Assembly (NCBI GenBank): GCA_041395665.1
Contig: JAWLAB010000006.1
Coordinates: 1 to 64,000 of the forward strand
From: Pseudomonadales bacterium
GTDB lineage: Bacteria > Pseudomonadota > Gammaproteobacteria > Pseudomonadales > UBA7239
Length of the DNA stretch: 64,000 nt
Direction: 5' to 3'
A program made the translations under genes and the position numbers. Below are positions 41,660 to 51,184 of this stretch, piece after piece. Each line of letters begins with the position of its first letter. Positions within the stretch are counted from its first letter, which is position 1. The notes beneath the pieces are model-generated. The model had not been told where the DNA came from. It did no database searches and saw nothing but the letters and a program-made list of their open reading frames with translations.

Positions 41660-42968
41660 GGTCGTAAAGCTCTTCTGTTCCGTCGGCGTAGCGTATCAGG
41701 CGAAAGCGTTCGTCGACTACTGCTACATGATTCTGCCCATGCATTTGCCACACAGTGAACGCTTTGTTTTGCCACGGTGTTTTTGCGTTGTGTAGTAATG
41801 GTGTGAGCTTGTTGCCGTCTACTGAATGGGGCAAAGGTAGGTGAGCGTACTCTGCCAATGTGGGGTAAATATCTAACAGACTGACCGGTGCATGGCAGCG
41901 TTGACCTGTCGCCACGCCAGGGCCACTAAAAATTAGCGGAATATGCGTTGCCTCCTCCCACAGTGTTAATTTCCGCCACTGCATTTTTTCGCCGAGATGC
42001 CAGCCGTGGTCAGACCACAAGACAATCAGCGTGTTATCGGCCAGTGGTGAGGCGCGTAATGCATGCAATACGCGTCCCAGTTGTTCGTCAGCGAACGAGA
42101 TGGAGGCGAGATAGGCTTGCACGGCATTTTTCCATAGGCCATCACGAATCATGTCGCCCTGTAAGTAGGTGTTGATCAATTCACGACCGGCAGGAGGAAT
42201 GTCGTCGAGGTCGTTTTGCAACACAGCGGGCAGCTGCAGTGTATCGAGTGGATAGTGATCAAAATACTTTTTGGGCAAATACCAAGGCAGATGAGGTTTG
42301 CCGATACCGTAACCCATAAATAATGGCTGCTTACTAGACTGTGATTGGATTTGTCGAATAATCCACTCGCTAGTTTGGTAATCGGGCATTTTTTCTATAG
42401 GTGTATCAATGGCTCCCCAGTCAAATTGCAAATCTGCTTTGTAGGAGTAGGGCGCACCTTTGCGCGGATGGTTGTAATCCGGCTTGATGGGGTCGTCGGG
42501 TTCACCGTGTAGATTGTCGGGCCAAAAATCATCCCAAGATTGCGCATCGTGAAAATGAAATATTTTTCCTGCGCCAATGGCGCGATAGCCATTGTTGCGA
42601 AATAGCTGCGGAATTGGCACGGCATTTTGGGTGCTTGGCAATGTGCGCCACTGCGTGTTGTTGTAAAACGCGCCTGTTTGTAGCGGTGACAAACCTGTGA
42701 GTGTGCTGGTGCGCGAAGCATTGCACAGCGGTACAGCGCAATGCGCATTGGTGAAAAGTGTACCGCTGGCGGCAAGTGCATCAATATTGGGTGTGTGTAC
42801 CGTGCCAGCGTAACCACCCAAACAGCCTACCCAATCATTCAAGTCATCAAAAGCAATAAAAAGAATATTAGGCTTCTTAATTTCTTTGCTAAAACTAGTG
42901 CATGAAAGACCTGCTGCCATCGTAGCCAGCGAGGCTTGTAGAAAGCGGCGGCGTGATAAAGGCATCAT
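41544..42968 (-). CDS. Tat-exported sulfatase, iduronate-2-sulfatase-like
   Basis: 474-residue type I sulfatase. It starts MMPLSRRRFLQASLATMAAGLSC, a twin-arginine signal (SRRRFLQ) followed by a lipobox-like GLSC at 20-23, so it may be a Tat-exported lipoprotein. The metal-binding pair is Asp41-Asp42 (IAFDDLNDW), and the formylglycine site is Cys82 in LCNASRTSTLTG. The motif is C-x-A-x-R, an accepted variant of C-x-P-x-R. C-terminal DHGWHLGEKMQWRK, with Asp and His metal ligands, matches iduronate-2-sulfatase-like enzymes. It would remove sulfate from a sulfated polysaccharide in the envelope or periplasm. The start overlaps the SGNH hydrolase stop by 4 nt. Confidence 0.92.
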   Translation of the reverse strand: MMPLSRRRFLQASLATMAAGLSCTSFSKEIKKPNILFIAFDDLNDWVGCLGGYAGTVHTPNIDALAASGTLFTNAHCAVPLCNASRTSTLTGLSPLQTGAFYNNTQWRTLPSTQNAVPIPQLFRNNGYRAIGAGKIFHFHDAQSWDDFWPDNLHGEPDDPIKPDYNHPRKGAPYSYKADLQFDWGAIDTPIEKMPDYQTSEWIIRQIQSQSSKQPLFMGYGIGKPHLPWYLPKKYFDHYPLDTLQLPAVLQNDLDDIPPAGRELINTYLQGDMIRDGLWKNAVQAYLASISFADEQLGRVLHALRASPLADNTLIVLWSDHGWHLGEKMQWRKLTLWEEATHIPLIFSGPGVATGQRCHAPVSLLDIYPTLAEYAHLPLPHSVDGNKLTPLLHNAKTPWQNKAFTVWQMHGQNHVAVVDERFRLIRYADGTEELYDHEVDPHEWHNSINKAEYQTVRKNLTAAMDQYLQNHTAR

Positions 42969-43987
42969 GGTGTCGTCGCGGCTTCTTCAAAATTGTAAAA
43001 ATGATTGTTTTTTATTGCGGTATAGAGTGTTTCAGAAAATAGCAAATGCGCCTTGGTGTCTGGGTGGCTGTCGAGTAAATGTATGCTGTAGTCATCAATG
43101 CGTGTGCCACGAAATGGCTGCGTGGTATCGACAAAAGCGATGTTGTATTTTTTTGCTAGGGCAGAGAGTGTGTTGATGTCACTTTCAGAGTGCTCGCGAT
43201 TATCAAGGTAAGCTAAAAGTATCGGCATGTCTGGTTTTATATTGTTGGCAAGGCGACGCATTTCTTTTAACTGGCCGTCAATAAAATCCCAATTTCTTTG
43301 ATTGTATTGCGTTGTCGAACGATCCTGAAATGCACGCTTACTGGCTTTCTGCATAGTAAAGTATTCACGCACATAAGAAGTGTTAAAGCCGTTGATGATG
43401 CGTGGCATGAATAAAGGAACGGTGCCGGTTTTTGGTGGTAAAGCTACTTGATCGTTAAAGGCGCAAAACCCTAATAAGATGGCATCCGGCTGCCAAGCGG
43501 GAACAAGGTGCTGTAGCGTAGCGTTGTAGCGCTCCAAACCAAAGCCGCCAAAAGCAAAGTTAACCAACTCATAAGGTTGTCGGCTGTGTGTATTCATTTT
43601 TTTTTCGAGCAGGGCGTGATAGCTTTTATCTGTATCAACGCCAGATGCCATGCTGTAAGAATCACCCAGAACCGCAATGCGGTAAGTATTGGCAGGTTTT
43701 GCTTGTGCATATTCTTTATCGGCAAGCCCAAAACTGTTGGTGGTGAGCTGCGCCAATTTGAACGAAGTGTTTAAGTTAGGTTTTAGCGCCCAGTAGATGT
43801 CATCAAAGGGTGATTGCTGGATAAAATCTGTATTGTTGATAGGCGCATTGTTTTTCATGGCAGAATAATCAAACGCTTTCCAACCAAACAGCCACCAGCG
43901 AAAGCCTTGTTCTAGCATTAACAGTGATAATGCGGTGAAGATAATCAGAAGCAGAGTGTTAATCAAAAAGGCTTTTATGGTTTTCAT
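42965..43987 (-). CDS. SGNH/GDSL-like hydrolase, membrane-anchored
   Basis: 340 residues. An N-terminal hydrophobic segment (IKAFLINTLLLIIFTALSLLML, about residues 4-25) anchors or exports it. The SGNH fold is shown by block I IAVLGDSYSMASG near residues 99-111 (catalytic Ser), Gly and Asn blocks in NFAFGGFGLERYN and GFCAFNDQV, and the C-terminal Asp-His pair in LLDSHPD. Such enzymes often remove acetyl or other acyl esters from polysaccharides. It starts 8 bp after the ABC1 kinase stop and overlaps the sulfatase start, so the three are likely co-expressed. Confidence 0.85.
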   Translation of the reverse strand: MKTIKAFLINTLLLIIFTALSLLMLEQGFRWWLFGWKAFDYSAMKNNAPINNTDFIQQSPFDDIYWALKPNLNTSFKLAQLTTNSFGLADKEYAQAKPANTYRIAVLGDSYSMASGVDTDKSYHALLEKKMNTHSRQPYELVNFAFGGFGLERYNATLQHLVPAWQPDAILLGFCAFNDQVALPPKTGTVPLFMPRIINGFNTSYVREYFTMQKASKRAFQDRSTTQYNQRNWDFIDGQLKEMRRLANNIKPDMPILLAYLDNREHSESDINTLSALAKKYNIAFVDTTQPFRGTRIDDYSIHLLDSHPDTKAHLLFSETLYTAIKNNHFYNFEEAATTP

Positions 43988-43995
43988 TGCGTAAA

Positions 43996-45246
43996 TTACA
44001 TCCTGCCAAGAAAAATGCGCTCATCATCAAAAATATCCAATGATGGTGAAAGCAGGCGAATGTAGCGATCAAAATACAAAAACTGTTTTAACAATAGCGT
44101 AAATTCTCGTGGGAAGCGGATGCCGTACTTGCGTCCGATATTAGAAACTTGCAGGGTAATGCTGTTTAAGAAATCACTGTTGCTGTCATCATTTTCAAAT
44201 TGCTGGTAAAGCTGCTTGAGATCTTTGGCTAAGGCTGCCACATTGACAACACGAGTGGTTGCACCCATGCCTGCCATGGCGGTGGCGATAGCGTGAAAAT
44301 CTTTCATGGGTACGGATGCAATCAACGCGAGTAGTGAAGCCCAAGTGTCAGCAGAGATGCGGCCGACGATGCCAAAATCAATAAAGCCTATGCGGCCATC
44401 ATTGAGCATCATGACATTGCCCGCGTGTAAATCCGCGTGATAAATCTGACACTGCGTCAAACTCAAAAACCAAGTGTTGAGCGCGTCAATCAGCGCTTGC
44501 TCAGGATTAGCAGAAATACTGTGTACAGCATCAGTGTTGGAGAGTGGTGTTCCGTAGAATCTTTCCATGCTCAACACGCGCTTGCTGGAAGCCGTTTGGT
44601 ACACCTTAGGTACAGTCACTTGCGTGATGGCGTTATCGTCGAGAAATTTTCTGTATTGCGCGATGTTGCTGGCTTCGCGTTTGAAGTCGCATTCTTCCAA
44701 CATGCCGTTGCGAATTTCATCCACCATATCAGTGATAGAAGATTCTGGAATGTGCTTGCTGATTTTTTCCAGCAGCGCAGCAGAAAGATGCATGAATTGA
44801 AAATCAGTGGCGAGTATGTGTTCGACATCTGGCTTCTGCACTTTGATCACAATGTCTTCACCGCTAGCGAGTCGCGCAGCATGCACTTGTGCAATGGAGG
44901 CTGATGCTAAGGGGGTTGGGTCGATATCACGAAAATGGCGCGATAATCGTGCGCCTAAATCTTGTTTCAAAACTTTTTCAATCACGCTGAAAGGCAGTGG
45001 GCTGGTTTGATCCAAACAGCTTTGAAATGCTTCTACATAATCGTGTGGAAACAGAGAAGGTGAACTGGCGATAAATTGCCCAAGTTTGATGTAAGTCGAG
45101 CCGAGCGCTACTGCTGTGTCGCGCGCTAATTCAGGCAGTGGTGTGTCGCGATCTCGCAGCCAGCGCCAGCCACTTTTTTGCAGTGCAAAACTGGTTTGTC
45201 CGATGCGGCGGGCGGCGTGATATCCGGTGCGAAGTCTGTCGAGCAC
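43996..45246 (-). CDS. ABC1/UbiB-family atypical kinase
   Basis: 416-residue protein kinase-like ATPase of the ABC1/UbiB/AarF family. It shows the KxGQ motif in TYIKLGQFIASSPSLFP, the Ala-rich loop ASASIAQVHAARL, the Lys in VIKVQKP, and the catalytic-loop YHADLHAGNVMML followed by GFIDFGIVGRI (Asp-Phe-Gly). Members stimulate ubiquinone or other lipid metabolism, but this protein is shorter than UbiB and lacks its C-terminal membrane helices, so it is not necessarily UbiB. It uses GTG and is the first gene of the long minus-strand run, 32 bp from the divergent tmcA start. The link to the kinase/sulfatase genes is by position only. Confidence 0.88.
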   Translation of the reverse strand: MLDRLRTGYHAARRIGQTSFALQKSGWRWLRDRDTPLPELARDTAVALGSTYIKLGQFIASSPSLFPHDYVEAFQSCLDQTSPLPFSVIEKVLKQDLGARLSRHFRDIDPTPLASASIAQVHAARLASGEDIVIKVQKPDVEHILATDFQFMHLSAALLEKISKHIPESSITDMVDEIRNGMLEECDFKREASNIAQYRKFLDDNAITQVTVPKVYQTASSKRVLSMERFYGTPLSNTDAVHSISANPEQALIDALNTWFLSLTQCQIYHADLHAGNVMMLNDGRIGFIDFGIVGRISADTWASLLALIASVPMKDFHAIATAMAGMGATTRVVNVAALAKDLKQLYQQFENDDSNSDFLNSITLQVSNIGRKYGIRFPREFTLLLKQFLYFDRYIRLLSPSLDIFDDERIFLGRM

Positions 45247-45278
45247 GGTGCTTGTCTCACGAAAGGCATCTGGCCATT

Positions 45279-46985
45279 ATGCACGGCAAGCACAGAGGGG
45301 CAACCACAGGTTTGAAAACCAAAAATTTTGCAGAAGCATTGCGTACAGCACGGCAAAAACAACATCGTGTGTTGCTGGTGCTATCTGGCACTCACGCGTG
45401 GTGCAAAGAATACGCATCGGTGTGGTATGGCAATGCAACACAACGCGTTTGGATTGGTGATGCTGCTGATCATCCAGAAGCCATCACGATTGCTAAAGCC
45501 AAACAAGTGTTGGGCAGCGAATACGCGATGGCTGTGTTGGATGCACACGCAGGTTTGTCACCGGATTGTCTTGCTGCGGTGTGTGGCACGGTGGTAGTGG
45601 CGGGTGGTGTGCTGATTATCCTGACACCAACATGGAATCAATGGGGAAAGACACCGGATATCGATTACGCGCGTTTGGCGAGTTATCCGCACGATAGCGC
45701 AAATCTTTCTGCGCATTTTCTTGCGCGCCTTCGCACTGCGTTGGAAAACTTCTCAGAGAGCAGTGCTGTGTGTTTTCACTGGCGAGAAGAAGAAGATAAT
45801 GACGAGTTTTTATCATCAATCGTTGTTCCTCAGTCAGTAAAAAAACAACGAACTACTGCAATTCCGACAGCGGAACAGCAGCATTGTTTGCAGCAATTAC
45901 AAGCACATAATGGCATATCTGTTTTATTGGCGGATCGAGGCTGTGGAAAATCCGCAACCTTGGGCTTTGCCGCAAGAGATTGGATGGAGCAAGGCGAATC
46001 GGTATTGTTGGTGGCTCCTTCACGAGCCGCTGCAGCGAGTGTATTTCGTTACGCGGGAAACGATTTGGCGTTTTCTTCACCCGATAATTTATTGGCCGAT
46101 AAAAATGCAACAGCAGATATTTTATTGATTGATGAAGCAGCGGCAATTCCTCTACCTATGCTGTTGGCTTTGTTAGAGCGATTTCCTCACGCTGTTTTAG
46201 CGACCACAGCGGATGGTTATGAAGGCACAGGGCAGGGTTTTGTACTGCGTTTTTTGCACGAATTGGATAAGCAGTTTCCTGCATGGCAGCGTTTGACTTT
46301 GGATGCACCAATTCGTTGGGCGAAGAATGATCCACTGCAACAGTGGCTGTATGACACTTTGCTGTTGAATGCTCAAGCTCCGGTATTCAAAGAGGTAGAT
46401 ATCAATGTCTCCTCAGTGATTTTTGAATCCATTTCTCAAGCGCAATTGGCTCAAGATGAAGTTTTACTGAATGAAATTTATGGATTACTGCGTTCTGCGC
46501 ATTACCGGACCACGCCGGATGACCTGCGTTTTTTATTGGACGCGCCGTCTGTGTCAATTTATCGCCTAGTGCTGCAAGGGCGCACACTGGCGGTGGCTTT
46601 GCTAGTGGAGGAAGGTGAAATCGATACGGCCATGGCGAGTGAAATTGCAGCAGGAAAGCGCCGTCCACGCGGGCATATGCTGGTGCAGAGTTTGGCGATT
46701 CATTTGCAGCAGCCGCAATTTTTACAACAGCGTGTGGCACGAGTGGTGAGGATTGCAGTGCATCCACAATTCCAAGCACAAGGTTTGGGTTCGCAGTTGC
46801 TACAGGAAATTGTACAGAGGAAAAAGGAGGAAGGCGTGAGTGCGGTGGGCAGCAGTTTTAGTGCGTCGCCCGAAGTGGTGCGGTTTTGGCAAAAAAATGG
46901 GTTTGAGTTATTGCGCGTGGGGCATCGCCGCCAAGCAGCCAGTGCCGAACCTTCGGCACTGGTGCTGATGACTTTTGATAATTAG
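45279..46985 (+). CDS. tmcA: tRNA(Met) cytidine acetyltransferase
   Basis: Makes N4-acetylcytidine at the wobble base of elongator tRNA-Met. The 568-residue protein has an N-terminal TmcA domain (LLVLSGTHAWCKEYA), a RecD-like helicase domain with Walker A DRGCGKSATLGF and the Walker B region LLIDEAAAIPLP, and a GNAT domain with VRIAVHPQFQAQGLGSQLL. It is shorter than the E. coli protein (671). ATG 45279 was chosen over a frame open 47 codons earlier because LKTKNFAEALRTARQKQHRV is where the E. coli enzyme begins. Its stop overlaps the convergent gltA stop by 4 nt. Confidence 0.9.
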   Translation: MHGKHRGATTGLKTKNFAEALRTARQKQHRVLLVLSGTHAWCKEYASVWYGNATQRVWIGDAADHPEAITIAKAKQVLGSEYAMAVLDAHAGLSPDCLAAVCGTVVVAGGVLIILTPTWNQWGKTPDIDYARLASYPHDSANLSAHFLARLRTALENFSESSAVCFHWREEEDNDEFLSSIVVPQSVKKQRTTAIPTAEQQHCLQQLQAHNGISVLLADRGCGKSATLGFAARDWMEQGESVLLVAPSRAAAASVFRYAGNDLAFSSPDNLLADKNATADILLIDEAAAIPLPMLLALLERFPHAVLATTADGYEGTGQGFVLRFLHELDKQFPAWQRLTLDAPIRWAKNDPLQQWLYDTLLLNAQAPVFKEVDINVSSVIFESISQAQLAQDEVLLNEIYGLLRSAHYRTTPDDLRFLLDAPSVSIYRLVLQGRTLAVALLVEEGEIDTAMASEIAAGKRRPRGHMLVQSLAIHLQQPQFLQQRVARVVRIAVHPQFQAQGLGSQLLQEIVQRKKEEGVSAVGSSFSASPEVVRFWQKNGFELLRVGHRRQAASAEPSALVLMTFDN

Positions 46986-48268
46986 CGTTTGTTGACGGGA
47001 ACAAATTCGCGCTGTGGGCTGCCGGTATACAACTGGCGTGGACGGCCAATTTTGTAAGGCGAAGACAGCATTTCGTTCCAATGAGAAATCCAACCCACGG
47101 TGCGTGCCAGTGCAAAGATTACCGTGAACATGCTGGTTGGAATGCCGATGGCTTTCAAAATGATGCCTGAGTAGAAATCAACATTCGGGTACAGCTTTTT
47201 CTCGATGAAGTAGCTGTCAGAACGCGCAATTTCTTCTAGCTTCATTGCCAACTCTAATTGCGGATCGTTGATGCCGAGTGCGCCCAAGACTTCGTCACAA
47301 GTTTTCTTCATTACTTTGGCGCGTGGATCAAAGTTTTTGTACACGCGGTGACCAAAACCCATCAACTTGAAGTTGTCATTTTTGTCTTTTGCTTTCGCGA
47401 TGTATTTATCCACATTTTTGACAGAGCCAATTTCGCCCAGCATTTGCAACACGGCTTCGTTCGCGCCGCCGTGTGCTGGCCCCCACAGTGCCGCGATGCC
47501 GGAAGCGATACAGGCATAAGGGTTGGCGCCGGTTGAGCCAGCCAAACGCACGGTAGAAGTTGATGCGTTTTGCTCGTGATCGGCATGCAAAATAAAAATA
47601 CGATCCATGGCTTTCGCGAGGATTGGGTCGACTTGGTAATCGCCAGCAGGTACAGCAAACATCATGTTGAGGAAGTTAGCTGCGTAGGCCATATCGTTTT
47701 GTGGGTATACAAAAGGCTGACCTACATTGTATTTGTAGCACATCGCTGCCAGTGTCGGCATTTTGGCAATCAAACGAATGGCTACTGACTCGCGGTGTTC
47801 CGCGTCAGCAACATCTAATGAGTCGTGATAGAAAGCTGACAGTGCACCGACCACGCCACACATTACTGCCATTGGATGAGCGTCGCGACGGAAGCCTTCA
47901 AAAAATTTGTGGATTTGATCGTGCACCATGGTGTGTTGTGTGACGCGCGCATCGAAATCTTTTTTCTGTTGCGCGTTTGGCAGTTCGCCTTTCAGTAGTA
48001 AGTAGCAAGTTTCTAAATAGTCAGATTCTTCAGCGAGCTGCTCAATTGGGTAGCCACGATGCAACAAAATACCTTTATCGCCATCGATAAAAGTAATTTT
48101 GGATTCACACGCCGCCGTAGACATAAAGCCCGGGTCGTAAGTGAAATGCCCTCCCTGTGCAAGAATACTTTGTACATCAATTACATCAGGGCCAACGGTG
48201 CCTGATTGAACGGGCAGGGTGATAGGTTGGCGGCCATCAATCGTCAGCGTGGCTTTCTTCTCGGTCAT
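46982..48268 (-). CDS. gltA: Citrate synthase, type II
   Basis: First TCA-cycle enzyme, the Gram-negative hexameric type of 428 residues. The signature GFGHRVYKNFDPRAKVMK near residues 306-323 holds a catalytic His; HGGANEAVLQML near 265 holds another, and the catalytic Asp is in VDFYSGIILKAIG near 364. The N-terminal beta-rich domain that binds NADH is present. AGGAGCCCCCC precedes the ATG. A promoter lies at 48381-48408. It stands divergent to sdhCDAB, the classical TCA divergent locus. Confidence 0.97.
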   Translation of the reverse strand: MTEKKATLTIDGRQPITLPVQSGTVGPDVIDVQSILAQGGHFTYDPGFMSTAACESKITFIDGDKGILLHRGYPIEQLAEESDYLETCYLLLKGELPNAQQKKDFDARVTQHTMVHDQIHKFFEGFRRDAHPMAVMCGVVGALSAFYHDSLDVADAEHRESVAIRLIAKMPTLAAMCYKYNVGQPFVYPQNDMAYAANFLNMMFAVPAGDYQVDPILAKAMDRIFILHADHEQNASTSTVRLAGSTGANPYACIASGIAALWGPAHGGANEAVLQMLGEIGSVKNVDKYIAKAKDKNDNFKLMGFGHRVYKNFDPRAKVMKKTCDEVLGALGINDPQLELAMKLEEIARSDSYFIEKKLYPNVDFYSGIILKAIGIPTSMFTVIFALARTVGWISHWNEMLSSPYKIGRPRQLYTGSPQREFVPVNKR

Positions 48269-48380
48269 GGGGGGCTCCTGTACAGGAAAAATAAAATGCA
48301 GAAATAACGAGGTAGGCGCAAAAAATAAAATCAGAGACCTACAAAAAATGCATGCGAATGACGCGTGCAGAACCTTGTTA

Positions 48381-48408
48381 ACTATAGGGCGATTCCTCGA
48401 ATTGTCAA
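48381..48408 (-). promoter_or_regulatory. Sigma-70 promoter of gltA
   Basis: Reading on the minus strand: TTGACA at 48408-48403, a 16-bp spacer and TATAGT at 48386-48381. This leaves a leader of about 105 bases before the gltA ATG. Confidence 0.65.
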
Positions 48409-48534
48409 TAAATTACCGTGGTTCCAGCGTGTTTTCGTGTGATCCCACAGAAAAAATGCTTGTTTTATTTATTGGAAATTTTGCTTGTGGTTTTTGTTGA
48501 TATGCACGATAGGTTCGATAGTGCGGATTGGGAT

Positions 48535-48563
48535 TTGTCATATAAATGCCGTAGTCCTATAAT
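48535..48563 (+). promoter_or_regulatory. Sigma-70 promoter of sdhCDAB
   Basis: TTGTCA at 48535-48540, a 17-bp spacer and a perfect TATAAT at 48558-48563. The sdhC start follows 53 bp downstream. Confidence 0.8.
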
Positions 48564-48616
48564 GCGCGCCGTACTTAGGTACCCCTCCTTTTTGATCCTT
48601 AATTTGAGGACTTCCT

Positions 48617-48991
48617 GTGATAGATAAGCGTCCCGTGAACCTTGATATAGGCACGATCAAGCAGCCCATCTCTGCCATCGTTTCCATTCTGCACCGTGTT
48701 TCAGGCGTAGCGCTCATCGCTGCTATTGCTATTTTGCTGGGGCTGCTGGATTACTCCTTGCGCTCTGCAGAAGATTTTGCGGCTGCCGTTGCCTGCTTAG
48801 ATTCTGTACTGATGAAACTGCTGATGTTGGCGGTGCTTGCTGCCTTTATCTACCACTTGTTTGCAGGCATCAGGCATTTGATTATGGAATTCGGTATTGG
48901 TGAGTCACTAGAAGGCGGCAGAAAAAGCGCTGTGCTGGTGGTGGTATCGACAGTTATCGGTGTTGCGCTGGCGGGAGTATGGTTATGGTAA
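48617..48991 (+). CDS. sdhC: Succinate dehydrogenase cytochrome b556 subunit
   Basis: Membrane anchor of complex II, 124 residues with three membrane helices. The family start RPVNLDIGTIKQPISAIVSILHRVSGVALI includes the quinone-site Ser/Arg region. A probable heme-ligand His lies in FIYHLFAGIRHLIMEFGIGE. The start is GTG with GAGGA 6-7 bases upstream. It overlaps sdhD. Confidence 0.95.
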   Translation: MIDKRPVNLDIGTIKQPISAIVSILHRVSGVALIAAIAILLGLLDYSLRSAEDFAAAVACLDSVLMKLLMLAVLAAFIYHLFAGIRHLIMEFGIGESLEGGRKSAVLVVVSTVIGVALAGVWLW

Positions 48992-49353
48992 GGTCGGTTA
49001 CGAGTTTTGGTCGCAGTGGCCTATCTGATTTCTTGCTACAACGCGTATCGGGCGTTGTTATCGCTGTGTATTTCTTCTTCATTGTTGGCTGGTTGCTGCA
49101 ACACGACGCAGTGGATTATCCCACTTGGTTGAGCCTGCACCAGCTCACCAGCATGCGCATCTTTAATACTGCAGCACTCCTGTCGGTCGTCGCACACGCA
49201 TGGATCGGTATTTGGGTGGTGTTGACAGACTATGTCACTACGCGCTTGCTGGGCTCTAAGGGCACAGCCTTGCGTTTGACGCTGGAGATCCTCGCCATTG
49301 GCGTTTTGATCACCTATACCCTCTGGGGTCTTGCTATTGTTTGGAGAGTGTAA
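48979..49353 (+). CDS. sdhD: Succinate dehydrogenase hydrophobic membrane anchor subunit
   Basis: Second anchor subunit, 124 residues with three membrane helices. It has the family motif SGLSDFLLQRVSGVVIAVYFFFIVGWL, and the heme-binding His is expected in VVAHAWIGIWVVLTDY. Two in-frame ATGs (48979 and 48985) overlap the end of sdhC; either is possible. It ends 3 bp before sdhA. Confidence 0.93.
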   Translation: MVMVRSVTSFGRSGLSDFLLQRVSGVVIAVYFFFIVGWLLQHDAVDYPTWLSLHQLTSMRIFNTAALLSVVAHAWIGIWVVLTDYVTTRLLGSKGTALRLTLEILAIGVLITYTLWGLAIVWRV

Positions 49354-49356
49354 GAG

Positions 49357-51144
49357 ATGGCTGCGGGTAAACACATCAATAATATTCGTACGCTGACTTT
49401 TGACGCTGTTGTCGTCGGCGGTGGCGGTTCAGGTATGCGCGCTTCCTTGCAGTTAGCGCAAGCCGGCTTGAAGGTAGCGGTGCTGACCAAAGTATTCCCA
49501 ACGCGCTCGCACACGGTGGCAGCGCAGGGTGGTATCGGCGCTTCACTCGGCAACATGAGCGAAGACAACTGGCACTACCATTTTTACGATACCGTGAAAG
49601 GTTCCGATTGGTTGGGTGACCAAGACGCCATTGAATATATGTGTCGCGAAGCGCCCAAAGTGGTGTACGAGTTGGAACACATGGGGATGCCGTTTGATCG
49701 CAACCCTGATGGCACTATCTATCAACGACCTTTCGGCGGCCATACTTCTAACTATGGTGAGAAACCAGTGCAGCGCGCTTGCGCCGCAGCGGATCGTACG
49801 GGTCACGCACTGCTGCACACCCTGTATCAGAAAAACCTCGAAGCCAACACGCAGTTTTTCGTTGAGTGGATTGCGCTAGATTTAGTGCGCGACGCCGATG
49901 GCGATGTGCTCGGCGTGATTGCGATGGAATTGGAAACCGGTGAAATCTCCGTGTTTCATTCCAAGTGCACGCTGTTTGCCACTGGCGGCGCGGGTCGTAT
50001 TTATGCGGCATCCACCAACGCTTACATCAACACGGGTGACGGTTTGGGTATCGCAGCGCGCGCGGGCATTCCTTTGCAAGACATGGAATTCTGGCAATTC
50101 CACCCAACGGGCGTAGCCGGAGCGGGTGTGCTGTTGACCGAAGGCTGCCGTGGTGAAGGTGCGATTTTGCGCAACGCAGCGGGCGAGCGTTTCATGGAGC
50201 GCTACGCACCTAACTTGAAGGATTTGGCACCGCGCGATTTCGTTTCGCGCTCAATGGACCAAGAGATCAAAGAAGGTCGCGGTTGCGGTCCGAACAAAGA
50301 TTATGTGGTGTTGGATCTCACGCACTTGGGCGTAGAAACCATCATGAAGCGTTTGCCTTCCGTGCATGAGATTGGTTTGAACTTCGCTAATGTCGATGTC
50401 ACCAAAGAGCCAATTCCTGTGGTGCCGACTATCCATTATCAAATGGGCGGTATTCCTACCAATATTCACGGCCAAGTGGTCGCGCCTAAAAATGGTGACT
50501 ACCGCAGTGTAGTAAACGGTTTTTATGCCATCGGTGAGTGTGCTTGCGTATCGGTGCACGGCGCTAACCGCTTGGGTACTAACTCGCTGCTGGATTTGAT
50601 CGTGTTTGGCAAAGCAGCGGGCAACCACATTATTGAAGCGATACACGCAATGCCGTCTGCACATAAACCGTTACCGAAAGATGTGTTGGATGTCACTTTG
50701 GCGCGCGTTAATCGCTTGAATAACTCTAAGTCGGGCGAGTACGGACAAGACATCGCGAATGATTTGCGTCGTGAAATGCAATCACACGCCGGTGTGTTCC
50801 GTACACAAGCTTTGTTAGATGAAGGTGTGCAGAAAGTGCTGGAAATTGAAAAGCGCATTCCGCACATTCATCTCAACGATAAATCACAAGTGTTCAACAC
50901 CGCGCGTATTGAAGCGTTGGAAGTTGAAAACCTGATTGAAGCGGCGAAGGCGACGATTATTTCTGCTGCTGCGCGTAAAGAATCTCGTGGTGCGCACGCG
51001 CACAACGACTTCCCAGAGCGCGACGATCAGAATTGGATGAAGCACACGCTGTGGTACAAGGATGGCAACCGTCTGGAGTACAAGCCTGTGCAAATGCAGC
51101 CACTGTCGGTGGATTCCGTGCCGCCAGTTGCGCGTACGTTCTAA
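49357..51144 (+). CDS. sdhA: Succinate dehydrogenase flavoprotein subunit
   Basis: Catalytic FAD subunit of complex II, 595 residues. FAD-binding VVVGGGGSGMRASLQLA near residues 19-35; covalent FAD His in TRSHTVAAQGGIGASLGN; capping-domain and active-site elements in QFHPTGVAGAGVLLTEGCRGEGA and HGANRLGTNSLLDLIVFG. The C-terminus is the complete SdhA type. An AAGAG lies before the ATG, 3 bp from the sdhD stop. It lies in the operon sdhCDAB. Confidence 0.98.
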   Translation: MAAGKHINNIRTLTFDAVVVGGGGSGMRASLQLAQAGLKVAVLTKVFPTRSHTVAAQGGIGASLGNMSEDNWHYHFYDTVKGSDWLGDQDAIEYMCREAPKVVYELEHMGMPFDRNPDGTIYQRPFGGHTSNYGEKPVQRACAAADRTGHALLHTLYQKNLEANTQFFVEWIALDLVRDADGDVLGVIAMELETGEISVFHSKCTLFATGGAGRIYAASTNAYINTGDGLGIAARAGIPLQDMEFWQFHPTGVAGAGVLLTEGCRGEGAILRNAAGERFMERYAPNLKDLAPRDFVSRSMDQEIKEGRGCGPNKDYVVLDLTHLGVETIMKRLPSVHEIGLNFANVDVTKEPIPVVPTIHYQMGGIPTNIHGQVVAPKNGDYRSVVNGFYAIGECACVSVHGANRLGTNSLLDLIVFGKAAGNHIIEAIHAMPSAHKPLPKDVLDVTLARVNRLNNSKSGEYGQDIANDLRREMQSHAGVFRTQALLDEGVQKVLEIEKRIPHIHLNDKSQVFNTARIEALEVENLIEAAKATIISAAARKESRGAHAHNDFPERDDQNWMKHTLWYKDGNRLEYKPVQMQPLSVDSVPPVARTF

Positions 51145-51184
51145 CGAATATTCAACCTGATTCTGAATTCGAGAGAGCATTGAA

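Larger units (their letters stand above)
48269..48616. other. 348-bp divergent gltA/sdh regulatory region
   Basis: No gene is seen here. The region holds one promoter for each direction (gltA at 48381-48408, sdh at 48535-48563). The 130 bases between them are AT-rich and could bind a global regulator such as ArcA, Crp or Fur, but no site could be identified with confidence. Confidence 0.7.
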
